Positions 40,063 through 48,593 of a stretch of 64,000 nucleotides of DNA are shown piece by piece; position 1 is the stretch's first letter, and every line of letters begins with the position of its first letter. Source of the DNA: Frigoribacterium sp. SL97 (GTDB lineage Bacteria; Actinomycetota; Actinomycetes; Actinomycetales; Microbacteriaceae); assembly GCF_026625765.1 (NCBI RefSeq), contig NZ_CP113062.1, positions 3,100,001 to 3,164,000 of the forward strand, given 5' to 3'. The notes below the pieces were generated by a model that made no database searches, had not been told where the DNA came from, and saw only the letters and a program-made list of their open reading frames with translations. A program made the position numbers and the translations under genes.

Positions 40063-41487
40063 GTGACGACGTCATCACGACCCGACCGCACCGAACCACC
40101 CACGGGGATCGACGCCGTGTTCGCCGCACGCGCTCCCGAGCGGCGCGGCCCGAGCGCCGTGTGGGCGACCTTCGACCGTTCGGGCGTCACGCACGACGGC
40201 TCCTACGGCCAGGTCGCCCCCGGCACCGCGCCCGGCGTCGACACGGCGTACCGCATCGCCTCGTGCACGAAGAGCTTCACCGCCACCGCCCTGCTCGCCC
40301 AGCGCGACGCCGGGCTCGTGTCCCTCGACGCACCGATCACCGACTTCGTGCCCGCCTTCGCCGACGTGGCCCTGCCCACCGCCGACTCCCCCGTGCCGAC
40401 CCTGCGCATGCTCCTGACCATGTCGGCCGGCTTCCCCACGGACGATCCGTGGGGCGACCGGCAAGAATCCCTCACCGACGACGGACTCGACGCCCTGCTG
40501 CGGGCCGGGCTCAGTTTCGACAGCGTGCCGGGCACCACCTTCGCCTACTCCAACCTCGGCTTCGCCCTCGTGGGCCGGGCGATCGCGGACGTCGCCGGCA
40601 AGCCCTACCGTGAGGTCGTCGAGTCGACGATCCTCGAACCGCTCGGCCTGACGGCCACCGGCTTCGAGGCGACCGTGCGGGCGACGGGCGGCGTCGCGAT
40701 CGGCCATCGCCGCACCTCCGACGGGGGTGACCCCCTGCCGTTCTCAGGCCCGGGCGCGTTCTCACCGATCGGCGGCTTGTTCAGCACCGTGACCGACCTG
40801 GCGCGCTGGGCGCGCTGGCTGGGTTCCGCCTTCGACCCCGAGGGCCGCGGCGACCTCGACGGCATCCTCTCGCGCGCCTCCCGACGCGAGATGCAACAGG
40901 TGCAGCGTTTCGTCCCCGCCCGGGTCGGGCACCCCGGCGGCTACGGGTTCGGCCTGTTCGTCGAGCACTACCCCGACCACGGCCCCGTCGTGTCGCACAG
41001 CGGGGGCTACCCCGGGTTCTCGGCCCACATGCGCTGGCAGACCGCGACCGGCCTCGGCGCGATCGGGTTCGAGAACGCGACCTATTCGAAGGTCTCCGAG
41101 CCGATCGGGCTCGCGCTCGACGGCCTGATGGCCGAGCGTCCCGACGCCCGCGTCGTCGTGCGGCCGTGGCCCGAGACGTCGGCGGCCCGCGAGGCGGTCG
41201 AGGCCGTCGTCCTCGGCGGCGCCGTGCCCGACGGGTTGTTCAGCGAGAACGTCGAGGCGGACCTGCCGCTCGACCGACGCCGCGCCTCCTGGGCCGCCGC
41301 CGTCGAGTCCGTGGGCGGTTGGGACGACGACGGCGAGGCATCGCCGCCCGACGAGTCGTCCGCTCCCTCGCACCTGGTGTGGCGACGACGGGGAGCCCGG
41401 GGCGTCGTCCGGTTCGAGATCCGGCTCACCCCCGAGCGTCCGCCCCGGGTCCAGACCGTGCTGGTGAGCGCCGAGAGCGCACGGTAG
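40063..41487 (+). CDS. Serine hydrolase (class C beta-lactamase/PBP4-like family)
   Basis: Penicillin-binding-protein-like esterase/peptidase of about 474 residues. The nucleophile motif SxxK is seen in ASCTKSFTATA, Tyr-x-Asn in FAYSNLGFALVG and the third motif as VVSHSGGYPG. No signal peptide is evident, so it is probably cytosolic. I chose the GTG at 40063 with GAGAGG eight bases upstream; the ATG at 40033, which overlaps the photolyase stop, would add ten residues. The C-terminal 130 residues form an extra domain of unknown role. Confidence 0.86.
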   Translation: MTTSSRPDRTEPPTGIDAVFAARAPERRGPSAVWATFDRSGVTHDGSYGQVAPGTAPGVDTAYRIASCTKSFTATALLAQRDAGLVSLDAPITDFVPAFADVALPTADSPVPTLRMLLTMSAGFPTDDPWGDRQESLTDDGLDALLRAGLSFDSVPGTTFAYSNLGFALVGRAIADVAGKPYREVVESTILEPLGLTATGFEATVRATGGVAIGHRRTSDGGDPLPFSGPGAFSPIGGLFSTVTDLARWARWLGSAFDPEGRGDLDGILSRASRREMQQVQRFVPARVGHPGGYGFGLFVEHYPDHGPVVSHSGGYPGFSAHMRWQTATGLGAIGFENATYSKVSEPIGLALDGLMAERPDARVVVRPWPETSAAREAVEAVVLGGAVPDGLFSENVEADLPLDRRRASWAAAVESVGGWDDDGEASPPDESSAPSHLVWRRRGARGVVRFEIRLTPERPPRVQTVLVSAESAR

Positions 41488-41505
41488 CCGAGGGCTCGCC
41501 AGGAC

Positions 41506-41600
41506 AGGCGTCGTCAGTCGGGCAAGGCGTCGTCACGCGGGCCAGGCGTCGTCACGCGGGCCAGGCGTCGTCACGCGGGCCAGGCGTCGTCAGGCGGGCC
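41506..41600. repeat. 19-bp tandem repeat, five copies
   Basis: AGGCGTCGTCACGCGGGCC occurs three times exactly (41525-41581), flanked by one variant copy on each side (41506-41524 and 41582-41600). It fills the gap between the serine hydrolase and PfkB stops, which converge. Confidence 0.85.
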
Positions 41601-41608
41601 CGACGCGG

Positions 41609-42547
41609 TCACGCGGGCGGCCGACCTCCGGCGACCCCGGCGGCCCGGGCGGCGGCACGGGCTCCACTCCGACCCGCGACCCCGAGGCTGCCCGTCGTCG
41701 CCCACGCGGCGATGAACCCGGCCGAGAACGCGTCCACGAGGCCCACCGAGTCGACCCAGCGCGAGACGACCCCGTCGACCACGACCGGTTGCTGCCCCCG
41801 CGAGACCACGACGGCACCCCCGTCGTCGGCGACGAGCGCGACCACGCCGACCTGCTCGGCGAGCGCCGTCGCCGACGCGACCGGGTCGTCCAACCCGGTG
41901 AGCTCGCGGGCGGTCTCGTCCGACGGGAAGAACAGGTCGGCTCCGTGGACGGCCGCGAGGAACGCCGACGCTCCGAAGCGGCGGACGATCGAGGCGCTGC
42001 CCGGGGCGACCGAGACGAGCGCACCCGCCTCCCGAGCCCGTCCCACGAGGCGTCGGAGGGCGACCGGGCTGCGGGACTGGGCGACGGTGTAGCCCGTGAA
42101 GTGCACGAGACCGGCCCCGGCGACCAGGTCGTCGGGGACGTCGTCGGGGCTCAGCGAGGCACCGGCCCCCCGATCGGTGAACATGATGCGCGACGAGCCG
42201 TCGACGGTGATGACGACCGTGCCCGTCGGGTCGTGGGCGTCGTAGGACAGACGGGCCACGACCCCCGCGTTGGCGAGCAGTTGCGCGTGGCGTTGCAGGT
42301 CGGCCGTGCCGACCCGACCGACGAACGAGACCTCGACCCCCAACGACCCGAGCCACGCCGCCGTGTTCGCCGCCGAACCCCCGGCCCGGTGCCGGATGGT
42401 GGCGGCCGTCTCGGTCCCGGTGCCGTCCTCCGCCCGGGGAGTGACGATGATGTCGTCGAGGACGTCCCCGAAGACGAGGACGGGCGATCCGGTGCGGGGT
42501 CGGCCGCCGGAGCGGCGGAAGCGGTCGCTGGCGGGGATCATCGGCAT
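41609..42547 (-). CDS. PfkB family carbohydrate kinase
   Basis: Ribokinase-like sugar or nucleoside kinase, about 312 residues. It has the N-terminal sugar-binding glycine pair in IRHRAGGSAANTAAWLGSLG and the C-terminal catalytic region in WVDSVGLVDAFSAGFIAAW. The usual GAGD anion-hole/base motif reads GLVD here: the catalytic Asp is kept but the Ala-Gly pair is changed. I chose the ATG at 42547; another is six bases inside. The substrate is unknown. A partial motif copy (GAGGAGGCGC) lies just upstream. Confidence 0.87.
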   Translation of the reverse strand: MPMIPASDRFRRSGGRPRTGSPVLVFGDVLDDIIVTPRAEDGTGTETAATIRHRAGGSAANTAAWLGSLGVEVSFVGRVGTADLQRHAQLLANAGVVARLSYDAHDPTGTVVITVDGSSRIMFTDRGAGASLSPDDVPDDLVAGAGLVHFTGYTVAQSRSPVALRRLVGRAREAGALVSVAPGSASIVRRFGASAFLAAVHGADLFFPSDETARELTGLDDPVASATALAEQVGVVALVADDGGAVVVSRGQQPVVVDGVVSRWVDSVGLVDAFSAGFIAAWATTGSLGVAGRSGARAAARAAGVAGGRPPA

Positions 42548-42658
42548 CCAGCCGACCACGGATCGGGGGCCGGGACGGGACGAGGAGGCGCAAATCACCC
42601 TCGCGGGTGCGTCACGTTCACCCGTCCCGGCCTCGCGCCCGACCCGCTCGGCCCCGAC

Positions 42659-43108
42659 TCAGACGGTGGCGGGCAGCGGGGCCGGGGCCTCGCGACGGGC
42701 GCGCCGGCCCCGGACGACCAGGGCGTCGAGGGCGAAGCGGCCCGGCCCCGTGAGCACGACCGCGACGGAGACGACCGCCAGGACGAGGACGTACTCGAAC
42801 CCACCCGTCGTCGAGTAGAAGCCGTTCGGCAGGTGGACGGCGACCAGGGCGACGACCGCCGTCACCGCCAGGAGCGCGGCGGCGACACGGGTGGCGACGC
42901 CGACCACGAGCGCGACGCCACCGGCGAGCTCGGTGACGGCCGCGACCGGGGCGGCGACCTCGGCGAGCGGGATGCCCATGCCCCCGAAGGCGCCCTGCGT
43001 CGCGGCGAGGCCGTCGACGGCGAGCTTCTGCCAGCCATGGGCGACGAACACGACCCCGAGGACGACGCGGACGAGGAGGAGGCCGAGGGACGAGAGAGCT
43101 GACGACAC
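42659..43108 (-). CDS. DoxX family membrane protein
   Basis: 149-residue protein with four transmembrane helices. It opens LLLVRVVLGVVFVAHGWQKL, typical of DoxX/SURF4-like proteins, with the conserved G-A-F-x-x-M-G-I-P segment (AFGGMGIPLAEV). In mycobacteria such proteins partner with thiol stress systems; here the role is unknown. The GTG at 43108 has AAGG six bases upstream. Confidence 0.88.
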   Translation of the reverse strand: MSSALSSLGLLLVRVVLGVVFVAHGWQKLAVDGLAATQGAFGGMGIPLAEVAAPVAAVTELAGGVALVVGVATRVAAALLAVTAVVALVAVHLPNGFYSTTGGFEYVLVLAVVSVAVVLTGPGRFALDALVVRGRRARREAPAPLPATV

Positions 43109-43161
43109 GAGGTGCCTTTCGGTCGGGGACGGGGTCGTGGCACGTCGTCGGGCCCCTCGCC

Positions 43162-43184
43162 ACGGTAGGAGGTGACGCGTCACC
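43162..43184 (-). promoter_or_regulatory. doxX promoter region with palindrome GGTGACGCGTCACC
   Basis: On the minus strand TACCGT (43162-43167) is a -10 candidate, and the perfect 14-bp palindrome GGTGACGCGTCACC (43171-43184) covers the -35 side. It is a probable regulator site. The rest of the 279-base divergent gap shows nothing I recognise. Confidence 0.4.
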
Positions 43185-43387
43185 GACCGGGGTCGTGGAG
43201 ATCCCTGCCAGGCCTTCGCCAGAGCCTTGTCAGGCTCGGGTGGGGCATCCGGGGGACGCGGGGACGCGTCGCGAGGGCGGTTCGGCGGACGCGTGGCGTG
43301 CCCCGCGGGCGCTGTCGGTGGTCCCGGGCAGGATCGGGGCAGGACCACGGGACGGGCCGACGAGCCCCCGGACGAGAGGCGGCACAC

Positions 43388-44173
43388 ATGGCGACCATCG
43401 CGATCACGGGAGGCTCGGGCCGCATCGCGACCTGGGTCCGCCCTCTTCTGCTCGAGGCCGGCCACGACCTGCGGCTGCTCGACGTGGTCACGCCACCCGG
43501 CGGCCTCCGACGACGAGAGACCTTCGAGCACGTCGGCGTGACCGATCTCGACTCCCTCACCGTGGCGTTCGCCGGGGCCGACCTGGTCGTCCACCTCGCG
43601 TCGCACGCCGGCGAGCGCACATGGCACGAGATCCGTGACCTCAACGTCGAGAGCGCCTACGTGGCGCACGAGGCCGCCCGTCGGGCCGGCGTGACCCGGC
43701 TGCTCGCGGCCAGCTCGGTGCACGCCGTCGGGTTCGAACCGGGCTCGAGCGCCGCCGACCACGACGTGCCGGCCCCCCGGCCCGACACCTTCTACGGCGT
43801 CAGCAAGGTGCTGCTCGAGGCGGTCGGCAGCCTGTACGCCGACCGCTTCGGCTCGACCGTCGTGTCGGCGCGCATCATGACGGCCGAGGTCGAGCCGCAC
43901 GACGTCCGCAGCCTCGGCACCTGGCTGTCCCCGGCCGACGCGACCCGGCTGATCCTGGCCACCCTGACGACCGCACCGGCCGGGCACCACGTCGTCTGGG
44001 GCGTCAGTCGCAACACCCGTCGCGTCGTGTCGCTCGCGGCGGGCGAGGCCATCGGCTACCACCCCGAGGACGACGCCGAGGCGTTCGCCGACCGCTTCGC
44101 CGGTCAGGTCCTGCCCCCCGACGCACCCGTCGGCGGGGACTTCACGACCATGCCGTTGGGCGAGACCCGGTGA
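43388..44173 (+). CDS. NAD-dependent epimerase/dehydratase family protein (uronate-dehydrogenase-like)
   Basis: Extended short-chain dehydrogenase of 261 residues. The Rossmann motif is AITGGSGRIATWVRPLL, the catalytic Ser is in LLAASSVHAVGF and Tyr-x-x-x-Lys is FYGVSKVLLEA. The length and the SSVHAVGF and FYGVSK blocks resemble uronate dehydrogenases, which oxidise hexuronates; this finer call is inference. GAGAGG lies about eight bases before the ATG. It stands alone on the plus strand. Confidence 0.87.
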   Translation: MATIAITGGSGRIATWVRPLLLEAGHDLRLLDVVTPPGGLRRRETFEHVGVTDLDSLTVAFAGADLVVHLASHAGERTWHEIRDLNVESAYVAHEAARRAGVTRLLAASSVHAVGFEPGSSAADHDVPAPRPDTFYGVSKVLLEAVGSLYADRFGSTVVSARIMTAEVEPHDVRSLGTWLSPADATRLILATLTTAPAGHHVVWGVSRNTRRVVSLAAGEAIGYHPEDDAEAFADRFAGQVLPPDAPVGGDFTTMPLGETR

Positions 44174-44213
44174 CCCGCCCGAGGGCGGCATCCGGTCACG
44201 CGCGCGAGGCCGA

Positions 44214-44219
44214 TAGCGT
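44214..44219 (+). promoter_or_regulatory. -10 box TAGCGT, leaderless GNAT gene
   Basis: TAGCGT is followed by six bases and the GTG at 44226. Confidence 0.5.
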
Positions 44220-44225
44220 GGCCGT

Positions 44226-44669
44226 GTGACCCCCACCCAGCACTCGTCGTCCGTCGCCGAGATCGACCCCGTCGTCCTCTACGAGATCCTCCGCCTCCGG
44301 GTCGACGTCTTCGTCGTCGAACAGGAGTGCCCCTACCCCGAGCTCGACGGGCGCGACCTCGAGCCGAGCGCGCGCCTCCTCTGGTCCACCGACGACGACG
44401 CCCGGGTCCTGGCGACGCTCCGGGTGCTGCACGACGGCGACGACCGTCGCATCGGCCGGGTGGCGACGGCGTCGTCGGCTCGCGGTCGCGGGCTCGCCGC
44501 CGACCTCATGCGGTCGGCCGTCGACGAGTGCGACGGTCGACTGGTCCGGCTCGACGCCCAGGCCCACCTCTCGGGCTGGTACGCCCGGTTCGGCTTCGTG
44601 GTCGACGGTGACGAGTTCCTCGAGGACGGCATCCCCCACCTGCCGATGACGCTCGCCGCCAGGCGCTGA
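44226..44669 (+). CDS. GNAT family N-acetyltransferase (ElaA-like)
   Basis: 147-residue acyltransferase. It opens with LYEILRLRVDVFVVEQECPY, the hallmark of the ElaA subfamily. The acetyl-CoA loop is RVATASSARGRGLAADLM, and HLSGWYARFGFVVDGDEF is the C-terminal block. Substrate unknown, cytosolic. It is convergent with the Lrp gene. Confidence 0.92.
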   Translation: MTPTQHSSSVAEIDPVVLYEILRLRVDVFVVEQECPYPELDGRDLEPSARLLWSTDDDARVLATLRVLHDGDDRRIGRVATASSARGRGLAADLMRSAVDECDGRLVRLDAQAHLSGWYARFGFVVDGDEFLEDGIPHLPMTLAARR

Positions 44670-44701
44670 CGCCGGCCCCTGGCACGGCACCGGCTGATCG
44701 G

Positions 44702-45172
44702 TCAGACGGTCGGGCCGGGGTGGTGGTGCTCGAAGACCAGGCTGGTCCGGGTCGAGGCGACGGCCGGGTGCGCCGAGAGGTGGTCGAGGACGAACTCGCG
44801 CACGTCGTTCGTGTCGCGGACGGCCAGGTGGATGATGAAGTCCTCGGACCCGCCGAGGAAGAACAGCTGCACCACCTGCGGCAGGGCCCGGATCTCGGCC
44901 GAGAAGGCGGCGATCCGCTGTCGGGCCGACGCGAGGATCGTCACGCTGATCAGCGCCTGCAGGTCGAGTCCGAGCGCCGACAGGTCGACGTCGGCTCCGA
45001 AGCCGGCGACGACGCCGCGCTCGACGAGGGACCGGAGGCGCGCGAGACAGGTCGACGGAGCGATCCCGACCTGCGCGGCCAACGTGGCGTTGGGGGTCCT
45101 ACTGTTCGCGAGCAGCAGGCGCACGAGCTGCCGGTCGATCTCGTCGAGCCGAACGTCCTTCGTCGCAGCCAT
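44702..45172 (-). CDS. Lrp/AsnC family transcriptional regulator (AldR-like)
   Basis: 156-residue feast/famine regulator: an N-terminal HTH (LDEIDRQLVRLLLANSRTP, then QVGIAPSTCLARLRSL) and a C-terminal RAM domain (VQLFFLGGSEDFIIHLAV). It is divergent from alanine dehydrogenase, the standard arrangement for AldR, which activates ald in response to alanine. The ATG at 45172 is preceded by GACGAGG. Confidence 0.9.
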   Translation of the reverse strand: MAATKDVRLDEIDRQLVRLLLANSRTPNATLAAQVGIAPSTCLARLRSLVERGVVAGFGADVDLSALGLDLQALISVTILASARQRIAAFSAEIRALPQVVQLFFLGGSEDFIIHLAVRDTNDVREFVLDHLSAHPAVASTRTSLVFEHHHPGPTV

Positions 45173-45218
45173 GCCTCGTCCCGTCCCTCACCGTCGATCG
45201 TGCGGCCAGGCAGGGCCT

Positions 45219-45234
45219 GCACAGAATCTCGTGC
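45219..45234. promoter_or_regulatory. Candidate Lrp/AldR binding region
   Basis: The 170-base divergent gap contains GCAC-N8-GTGC (45219-45234) and further GCAC/GTGC half-sites to about 45300. Lrp proteins bind such repeated weak sites. No clear promoter hexamers are seen. Confidence 0.35.
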
Positions 45235-45342
45235 GGAGAGCTTGGCACGCATCGGCACGAAACAGCACACTGACCTCAGTTCGGCGAACAGAGGCGTGCA
45301 CCGGCCGCCCGTCGTCGAGGCCACTCCCCGAGAGGACGAACC

Positions 45343-46452
45343 ATGCGCGTCGGCATCCCCACCGAGATCAAGAACAACGAGAACCGCGTCGCCGCGACAC
45401 CGGCCGGAGTCCACGAGTTCTCCCGCCGTGGACACGACGTGATCGTGCAGGCCGGCGCCGGACGGGGGTCGGGGTTCACCGATGCCGAGTTCGTCGCCGC
45501 GGGTGCGACGGTGGTGGACGACGCGGCCGACGTCTGGGGCGAGGCCGATCTGCTGATGAAGGTCAAGGAGCCGATCGCGGCCGAGTACCCGCTCATGCGG
45601 GCGGACCAGACCCTCTTCACCTATCTGCACCTCGCGGCCTCACCCGAGTGCACCGAGGCCGTCCTCGCGTCCGGCACGACCGCGATCGCCTACGAGACGG
45701 TCCAGCGGGACGATCGCAGCCTGCCGCTGCTCTCGCCCATGAGCGAGGTCGCCGGCCGCCTCTCCACGATGGTCGGCGCCTACCACCTCATGAAGCCGAT
45801 CGGGGGCACGGGCGTGCTGCTCGGCGGCGTCCCCGGCACCCCGAAGGCGAAGGTGGTGGTCATCGGCGGCGGCGTCGCCGGTGAACACGCCGCGGCGAAC
45901 GCCCTCGGCCTCGGCGCCGACGTGACCGTCATCGACGTGTCGCTTCCGCGCCTCCGCGCCCTCGAGGTGCAGTTCGGCGGCAGGGTGCAGACCCGCGCCT
46001 CGACGGCCTACGAGATCGGCGCCCAGGTCGCGGCCGCCGACCTGGTGATCGGTTCGGTTCTGATCCCCGGCGCACAGGCCCCCAAGCTCGTCACCGACGA
46101 GATGGTGGCGTCGATGCGTCCCGGGTCGGTGCTCGTCGACATCGCCATCGACCAGGGCGGCTGCTTCGAGGGCTCGCGCGCGACCACGCACGACGACCCG
46201 ACCTTCGCCGTCCACGACAGCGTCTACTACTGCGTCGCCAACATGCCCGGCGCGGTCCCCCAGACCTCGACCCGGGCCCTGACGAACGCGACCATGCCCT
46301 ACGCACTCGCCCTCGCCGACCGGGGGTGGCGTGACGCCATCGCGGCGGATGCGTCGTTGGCCCGCGGCGTCAACGCGGTCGCGGGGCAGATCACCAACGC
46401 GGGCGTCGCGGCGGCGGCCGGCGTCGACCTGGTGGACGCCCGCGCGCTCTGA
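45343..46452 (+). CDS. ald: Alanine dehydrogenase
   Basis: NAD-dependent enzyme interconverting L-alanine with pyruvate and ammonia, 369 residues. It starts MRVGIPTEIKNNENRVAATP. The substrate Lys is in LLMKVKEPIAAEY, the catalytic His in LFTYLHLAASPE, and the NAD fold is VVVIGGGVAGEHAAANALGLG. GAGAGG precedes the ATG by seven bases. It is controlled presumably by the divergent Lrp-type gene, linking nitrogen supply and redox balance. Confidence 0.96.
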   Translation: MRVGIPTEIKNNENRVAATPAGVHEFSRRGHDVIVQAGAGRGSGFTDAEFVAAGATVVDDAADVWGEADLLMKVKEPIAAEYPLMRADQTLFTYLHLAASPECTEAVLASGTTAIAYETVQRDDRSLPLLSPMSEVAGRLSTMVGAYHLMKPIGGTGVLLGGVPGTPKAKVVVIGGGVAGEHAAANALGLGADVTVIDVSLPRLRALEVQFGGRVQTRASTAYEIGAQVAAADLVIGSVLIPGAQAPKLVTDEMVASMRPGSVLVDIAIDQGGCFEGSRATTHDDPTFAVHDSVYYCVANMPGAVPQTSTRALTNATMPYALALADRGWRDAIAADASLARGVNAVAGQITNAGVAAAAGVDLVDARAL

Positions 46453-46537
46453 CCCGTCCGACGACGCGACGGCCCACCTCCGCGACGGCGCCCTCCCGGA
46501 CGCGGGGCGAACCGGTCCGGCCGGTAAGCGAAGACCT

Positions 46538-46563
46538 CTCTCCGAACCAGGTGGTCCGGAGAG
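46538..46563. promoter_or_regulatory. Imperfect 26-bp palindrome, candidate TetR operator
   Basis: CTCTCCGAACCA-GG-TGGTCCGGAGAG matches in 11 of 12 arm positions. It ends ten bases before the TATGCT box of the tetR gene, over the -35 region, as expected for autorepression. Confidence 0.55.
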
Positions 46564-46573
46564 GTGCAGCCCC

Positions 46574-46579
46574 TATGCT
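46574..46579 (+). promoter_or_regulatory. -10 box TATGCT, leaderless tetR
   Basis: TATGCT is followed by six bases and the ATG at 46586. Confidence 0.5.
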
Positions 46580-46585
46580 CTGGGC

Positions 46586-47149
46586 ATGGCACGACGACCC
46601 ACCCCTCCGCGGGAGCGGCTGCTCGAGGCGGCGCGGACCGAGTTCGCGGCCCGCGGCCTCGCCGGAGCCCGCGTCGACACGATCGCGCGCGACGCCGAGG
46701 CGAGCAAAGAACGGCTCTACGCCCACTTCTCGACCAAGCGCGACCTGTTCGACGCCGCCCTCGGCGAGAGCATCGGCCGCTGGGTAGCGGTCGTCCCCTT
46801 CGACGCCCACGACCTGCCGGGCTGGGCCAGCGCGCTCTACGACCACCTGGCCTCGAACCCCGACGACGCGCGCCTCCTGCTCTGGGGCCAGATCGAGGGC
46901 GTCGCGTTGCCGAGCCCCGGCGTGCTCGACCACGGTCAGCTCGAGGCGCGCCGTGACTCGGTGCGTGCGGCCCAGGACGCGGGTGACATCTCGTCCGGCT
47001 GGGACGCCGACGAGTTGCTGACCATGGTCTTCGGCGTCGTGCTGGCCTGGTTCGTCACGCCCGAGGCCACCAACCTGCACACCGGCCCGCAGCAGCGTCG
47101 GTGCGACGTCGTCCGCCAGGCCGTCGCCCGCATCGTCGCCCCCGGCTGA
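46586..47149 (+). CDS. TetR family transcriptional regulator
   Basis: 187-residue repressor. The HTH is residues about 8-55: RERLLEAARTEFAARGLAGA, then TIARDAEASKERLYAHFSTK. The C-terminal ligand domain is Leu/Ala-rich and not specific. It is followed 43 bases later by dienelactone hydrolase, which has its own -10 box, so the target may be that gene, itself or a distant exporter. Confidence 0.9.
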   Translation: MARRPTPPRERLLEAARTEFAARGLAGARVDTIARDAEASKERLYAHFSTKRDLFDAALGESIGRWVAVVPFDAHDLPGWASALYDHLASNPDDARLLLWGQIEGVALPSPGVLDHGQLEARRDSVRAAQDAGDISSGWDADELLTMVFGVVLAWFVTPEATNLHTGPQQRRCDVVRQAVARIVAPG

Positions 47150-47180
47150 ACCGCCCCGGCACCGTCCGACCCGCCGGGAG

Positions 47181-47186
47181 TAGCGT
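47181..47186 (+). promoter_or_regulatory. -10 box TAGCGT, leaderless dienelactone hydrolase
   Basis: TAGCGT is followed by six bases and the GTG at 47193. Confidence 0.5.
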
Positions 47187-47192
47187 CCCCGT

Positions 47193-47990
47193 GTGACCAC
47201 GACCGAACCCACTCCCGCCCTCTCCCCCGACCTTCAACGCGTCCTCGACAGCGTGCCCGACCCGGGCGGCGTCACGACGTCGGACGAGGTCTACGCGGCG
47301 ACCGACGTCGATCTCGAGGGGTTCCTCGCGACGCCGGCCGGCGCCTCCTCGTCCGGGCTCGTGCCCGGCGTGCTCGTGCTGCACGACTGGTTCGGCGTCG
47401 TCGACCACGTCAAGGTGCGCGCGCAGATGCTCGCGCGGCTCGGCTACGTGGCGCTGGCCGGCGACGTCTACGGGCAGGGGGTCCGCCCGTCGCCCGAGGA
47501 GGCTGCCGGCGAGGCGGGCAAGTACTACGGTGACGTCGCGTTGTTCCGGTCGCGCCTGCTCGCGAACCTCGAGCGCCTGCGCGCCGAGCCGGGCGTCGAC
47601 CCGTCGCGGATCGCGGTGATGGGCTACTGCTTCGGCGGCTCGGGTGCCCTCGAGCTGGCCCGCGCGGGTGCCGACGTCGCCGGCGTCGTGTCGTTCCACG
47701 GAGGGCTCGGGACGGGGATGCCCGCCGAGAAGGGTGCCGTGACGGCCCCGCTGCTCGTCATGACGGGTGCCGCCGACCCGGTGGTGCCCGACGAGGCCGT
47801 GGTCGGCTTCGAGGACGAGATGCGCGCCGCCGAGGCACCCGACTGGCAGGTGCTGAGCTACAGCGGCGTCATGCACGCCTTCGCCGTCCCCGGGACGGAC
47901 GCACCCGATCACGGGGCCCAGTACGACGCCCGCGCGGATCGTCGCTCGTGGCAGCAGCTCGAGACGTTCCTGTCCGAGGTCTTCGCCTAG
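47193..47990 (+). CDS. Dienelactone hydrolase family protein
   Basis: Alpha/beta hydrolase of 265 residues. The nucleophile is the cysteine in AVMGYCFGGSGALEL, with an Asp in TGAADPVVPDEAV and a His in SGVMHAFAVPG, the classic Cys-Asp-His triad. The oxyanion region is VLVLHDWFGVVDHV. Members open dienelactones or act as general esterases; the true substrate is unknown. No signal peptide is seen. Confidence 0.92.
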   Translation: MTTTEPTPALSPDLQRVLDSVPDPGGVTTSDEVYAATDVDLEGFLATPAGASSSGLVPGVLVLHDWFGVVDHVKVRAQMLARLGYVALAGDVYGQGVRPSPEEAAGEAGKYYGDVALFRSRLLANLERLRAEPGVDPSRIAVMGYCFGGSGALELARAGADVAGVVSFHGGLGTGMPAEKGAVTAPLLVMTGAADPVVPDEAVVGFEDEMRAAEAPDWQVLSYSGVMHAFAVPGTDAPDHGAQYDARADRRSWQQLETFLSEVFA

Positions 47991-48045
47991 GCCCGAGGGG
48001 CCCGAGGGTCCCGACGGGCGCGACGGGCAGGACGCCAGACCGTCA

Positions 48046-48088
48046 GGAGGCGCGGTGCCGGGACGCTCGTCGCCCCGGCACCGCCTCC
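48046..48088. terminator. Hairpin terminator between dienelactone hydrolase and ribH
   Basis: GGAGGCGCGGTGCCGG pairs with CCGGCACCGCCTCC except for a two-base bulge, between convergent genes. One arm holds an exact AGGAGGCGCGG copy (48045-48055); the other has a degenerate partner. Confidence 0.7.
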
Positions 48089-48092
48089 GTCG

Positions 48093-48593
48093 TCAGAAGC
48101 CGGCCACGCGGGCCGTGCCGGCCCGGGCCAGGTCGCGCAACTGGACGGCCGTCGCGACGGCGGCGTGGGCGGCCTCGGCACCCTTGTCCTCCTTCGAGCC
48201 GGGGAGGCCTGCCCGGTCGAGGCCCTGCTGCTCGTCGTCGAGGGTGAGCACGCCGAACCCGACGGGCTTGCCCGTGTCGAGCGTCACCCGCAGCAGGCCC
48301 GAGGTCGCGGCGTCGGACACGTACTCGAAGTGCGGCGTGCCGCCGCGGATGATGACACCGAGGGCCACGACCGCGTCGGCCCCGGCCTCGAGCGCGGCCT
48401 TCGCGACGACGGGCAGTTCGAAGCTGCCGGGCACGCGCACGACCGTGGCCGTGGCGCCGAGGCGCTCGACCGTCGACAGCGCGCCGGCCAGCAGGCCGTC
48501 GGTGATGGTCTCGTGCCAGGTGCCGGCGACGATCGTGACACGGATTCCCGTGCCGTCGACGTCGAGTTCGGTGGGGGCGCCTTCTCCGCTCAT
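48093..48593 (-). CDS. ribH: 6,7-dimethyl-8-ribityllumazine synthase
   Basis: Penultimate enzyme of riboflavin synthesis, condensing the ribityl-aminouracil with dihydroxybutanone phosphate. 166 residues. Substrate-binding motifs are VRVPGSFELPVVAK and GVIIRGGTPHFEYV, with catalytic His in the latter. The ATG at 48593 overlaps the ribB stop (ATGA). It is the last gene of the FMN-riboswitch operon. Confidence 0.96.
   Translation of the reverse strand: MSGEGAPTELDVDGTGIRVTIVAGTWHETITDGLLAGALSTVERLGATATVVRVPGSFELPVVAKAALEAGADAVVALGVIIRGGTPHFEYVSDAATSGLLRVTLDTGKPVGFGVLTLDDEQQGLDRAGLPGSKEDKGAEAAHAAVATAVQLRDLARAGTARVAGF

Noticed and set aside
41506..41600. CRISPR array
   Set aside because: The 19-bp units are directly adjacent without spacers, and no cas genes are present.
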